A stretch of 64,000 nt of DNA from Arenicella chitinivorans (GTDB taxonomy: Bacteria > Pseudomonadota > Gammaproteobacteria > Arenicellales > Arenicellaceae), in contig NZ_BMXA01000010.1 of assembly GCF_014651515.1 (NCBI RefSeq), forward strand, positions 1 to 64,000. The letters run 5' to 3'. A model generated the notes under the pieces. It made no database searches. It saw only the letters and a program-made list of their open reading frames with translations, and was not told the origin of the DNA. Positions within the stretch are counted from its first letter, which is position 1. Every line of letters starts with the position of its first letter. Position numbers and translations under genes: made by a program. Below are positions 63,888-64,000 of the stretch, piece after piece.

Positions 63888-64000
63888 ATGAGAAATTTTA
63901 CCGAAGAACAAACCATGTTCCGCGAGGCGTATCGCAAATTCCTAGAACAACATATTGCGCCCAATATGGCAAAGTGGCGCGAAAACGGCATCGTTGACCG
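63888..64000 (+). CDS. Acyl-CoA dehydrogenase, N-terminal fragment (cut by window edge)
   Basis: ATG 63888 opens a frame that runs off the window after 37 complete codons. The sequence FTEEQTMFREAYRKFLEQHI and APNMAKWRENGIVD is the typical N-terminal helix of acyl-CoA dehydrogenases. These FAD enzymes introduce the first double bond in beta-oxidation, the step missing from the thiolase operon. It shares that operon's operator, so it probably belongs to the same pathway. Confidence 0.85.
   Translation, partial: MRNFTEEQTMFREAYRKFLEQHIAPNMAKWRENGIVD

Overview
The window looks like a chromosomal segment of a gammaproteobacterium, probably marine or environmental. The main reason is the block queG - tsaE - amiB - mutL - miaA - hfq - hflX - hflK - hflC - hisZ - purA - rnr - rlmB, together with coaBC/dut divergent from radC-rpmB-rpmG and gltA-sucA-sucB-lpd. 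These arrangements are characteristic of Gammaproteobacteria that use HisZ. A secreted endonuclease I with a CCQYGNG-type repeat domain and a large acyl-CoA catabolic cluster fit an environmental lifestyle. I cannot name the genus.

Layout. (1) 1-550: N-terminal part of an IS110-family transposase, cut by the window edge. (2) About 700-4460: A+T-rich accessory DNA with short, same-strand, unrelated genes (lipoprotein, small membrane proteins, SpoU/TrmH methyltransferase, a frameshifted gene, a methyltransferase-like protein). They are separated by attC-like inverted repeats, so this is best read as a decayed integron cassette array whose integrase is not in view. (3) 4536-7760: a 1014-residue protein of unknown function and a beheaded ORF just upstream of it. 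(4) 8288-14890: a Zur-box-preceded operon (TonB-dependent receptor, ABC ATPase, two DUF3526-type permeases) lying between an intact clcA-like gene and a detached second copy of that gene's 3' end. This looks like a small island inserted at the 3' end of clcA. (5) 14683-28954: housekeeping genes (ClC channel, phosphomannomutase/phosphoglucomutase, 2-oxoglutarate dehydrogenase complex, citrate synthase, dut, coaBC, radC, rpmBG). (6) 29044-33000: endonuclease I, queG, and a Zur-controlled pair (internally deleted COG0523 GTPase plus MerC-like protein). (7) 33023-47966: the conserved tsaE-to-rlmB block. (8) 48071-52145: a lipoprotein, a membrane-bound AraC-type regulator, an amidohydrolase and folE. 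(9) 52290-64000: an RND/MMPL exporter and a catabolic cluster with three crotonases or crotonase fusions, thiolase, two HSL-type hydrolases, a nitroreductase, an acyl-CoA dehydrogenase and an AraC regulator.

How the genes connect. Two independent Zur-type palindromes (14398-14418 and 32827-32846) suggest a zinc-starvation response. It would link the TonB receptor/ABC-2 module to the COG0523/MerC locus. In the last 8 kb, three copies of one 30-bp operator (paired TGTC half-sites 21-22 bp apart) sit before the thiolase operon, the acyl-CoA dehydrogenase and the nitroreductase. The adjacent AraC regulator (56633-57646) is the natural candidate to bind them, which defines a compact regulon for beta-oxidation-like degradation of an unknown acyl or ester substrate.

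All functional calls come from reading motifs and gene order. No database search was possible.
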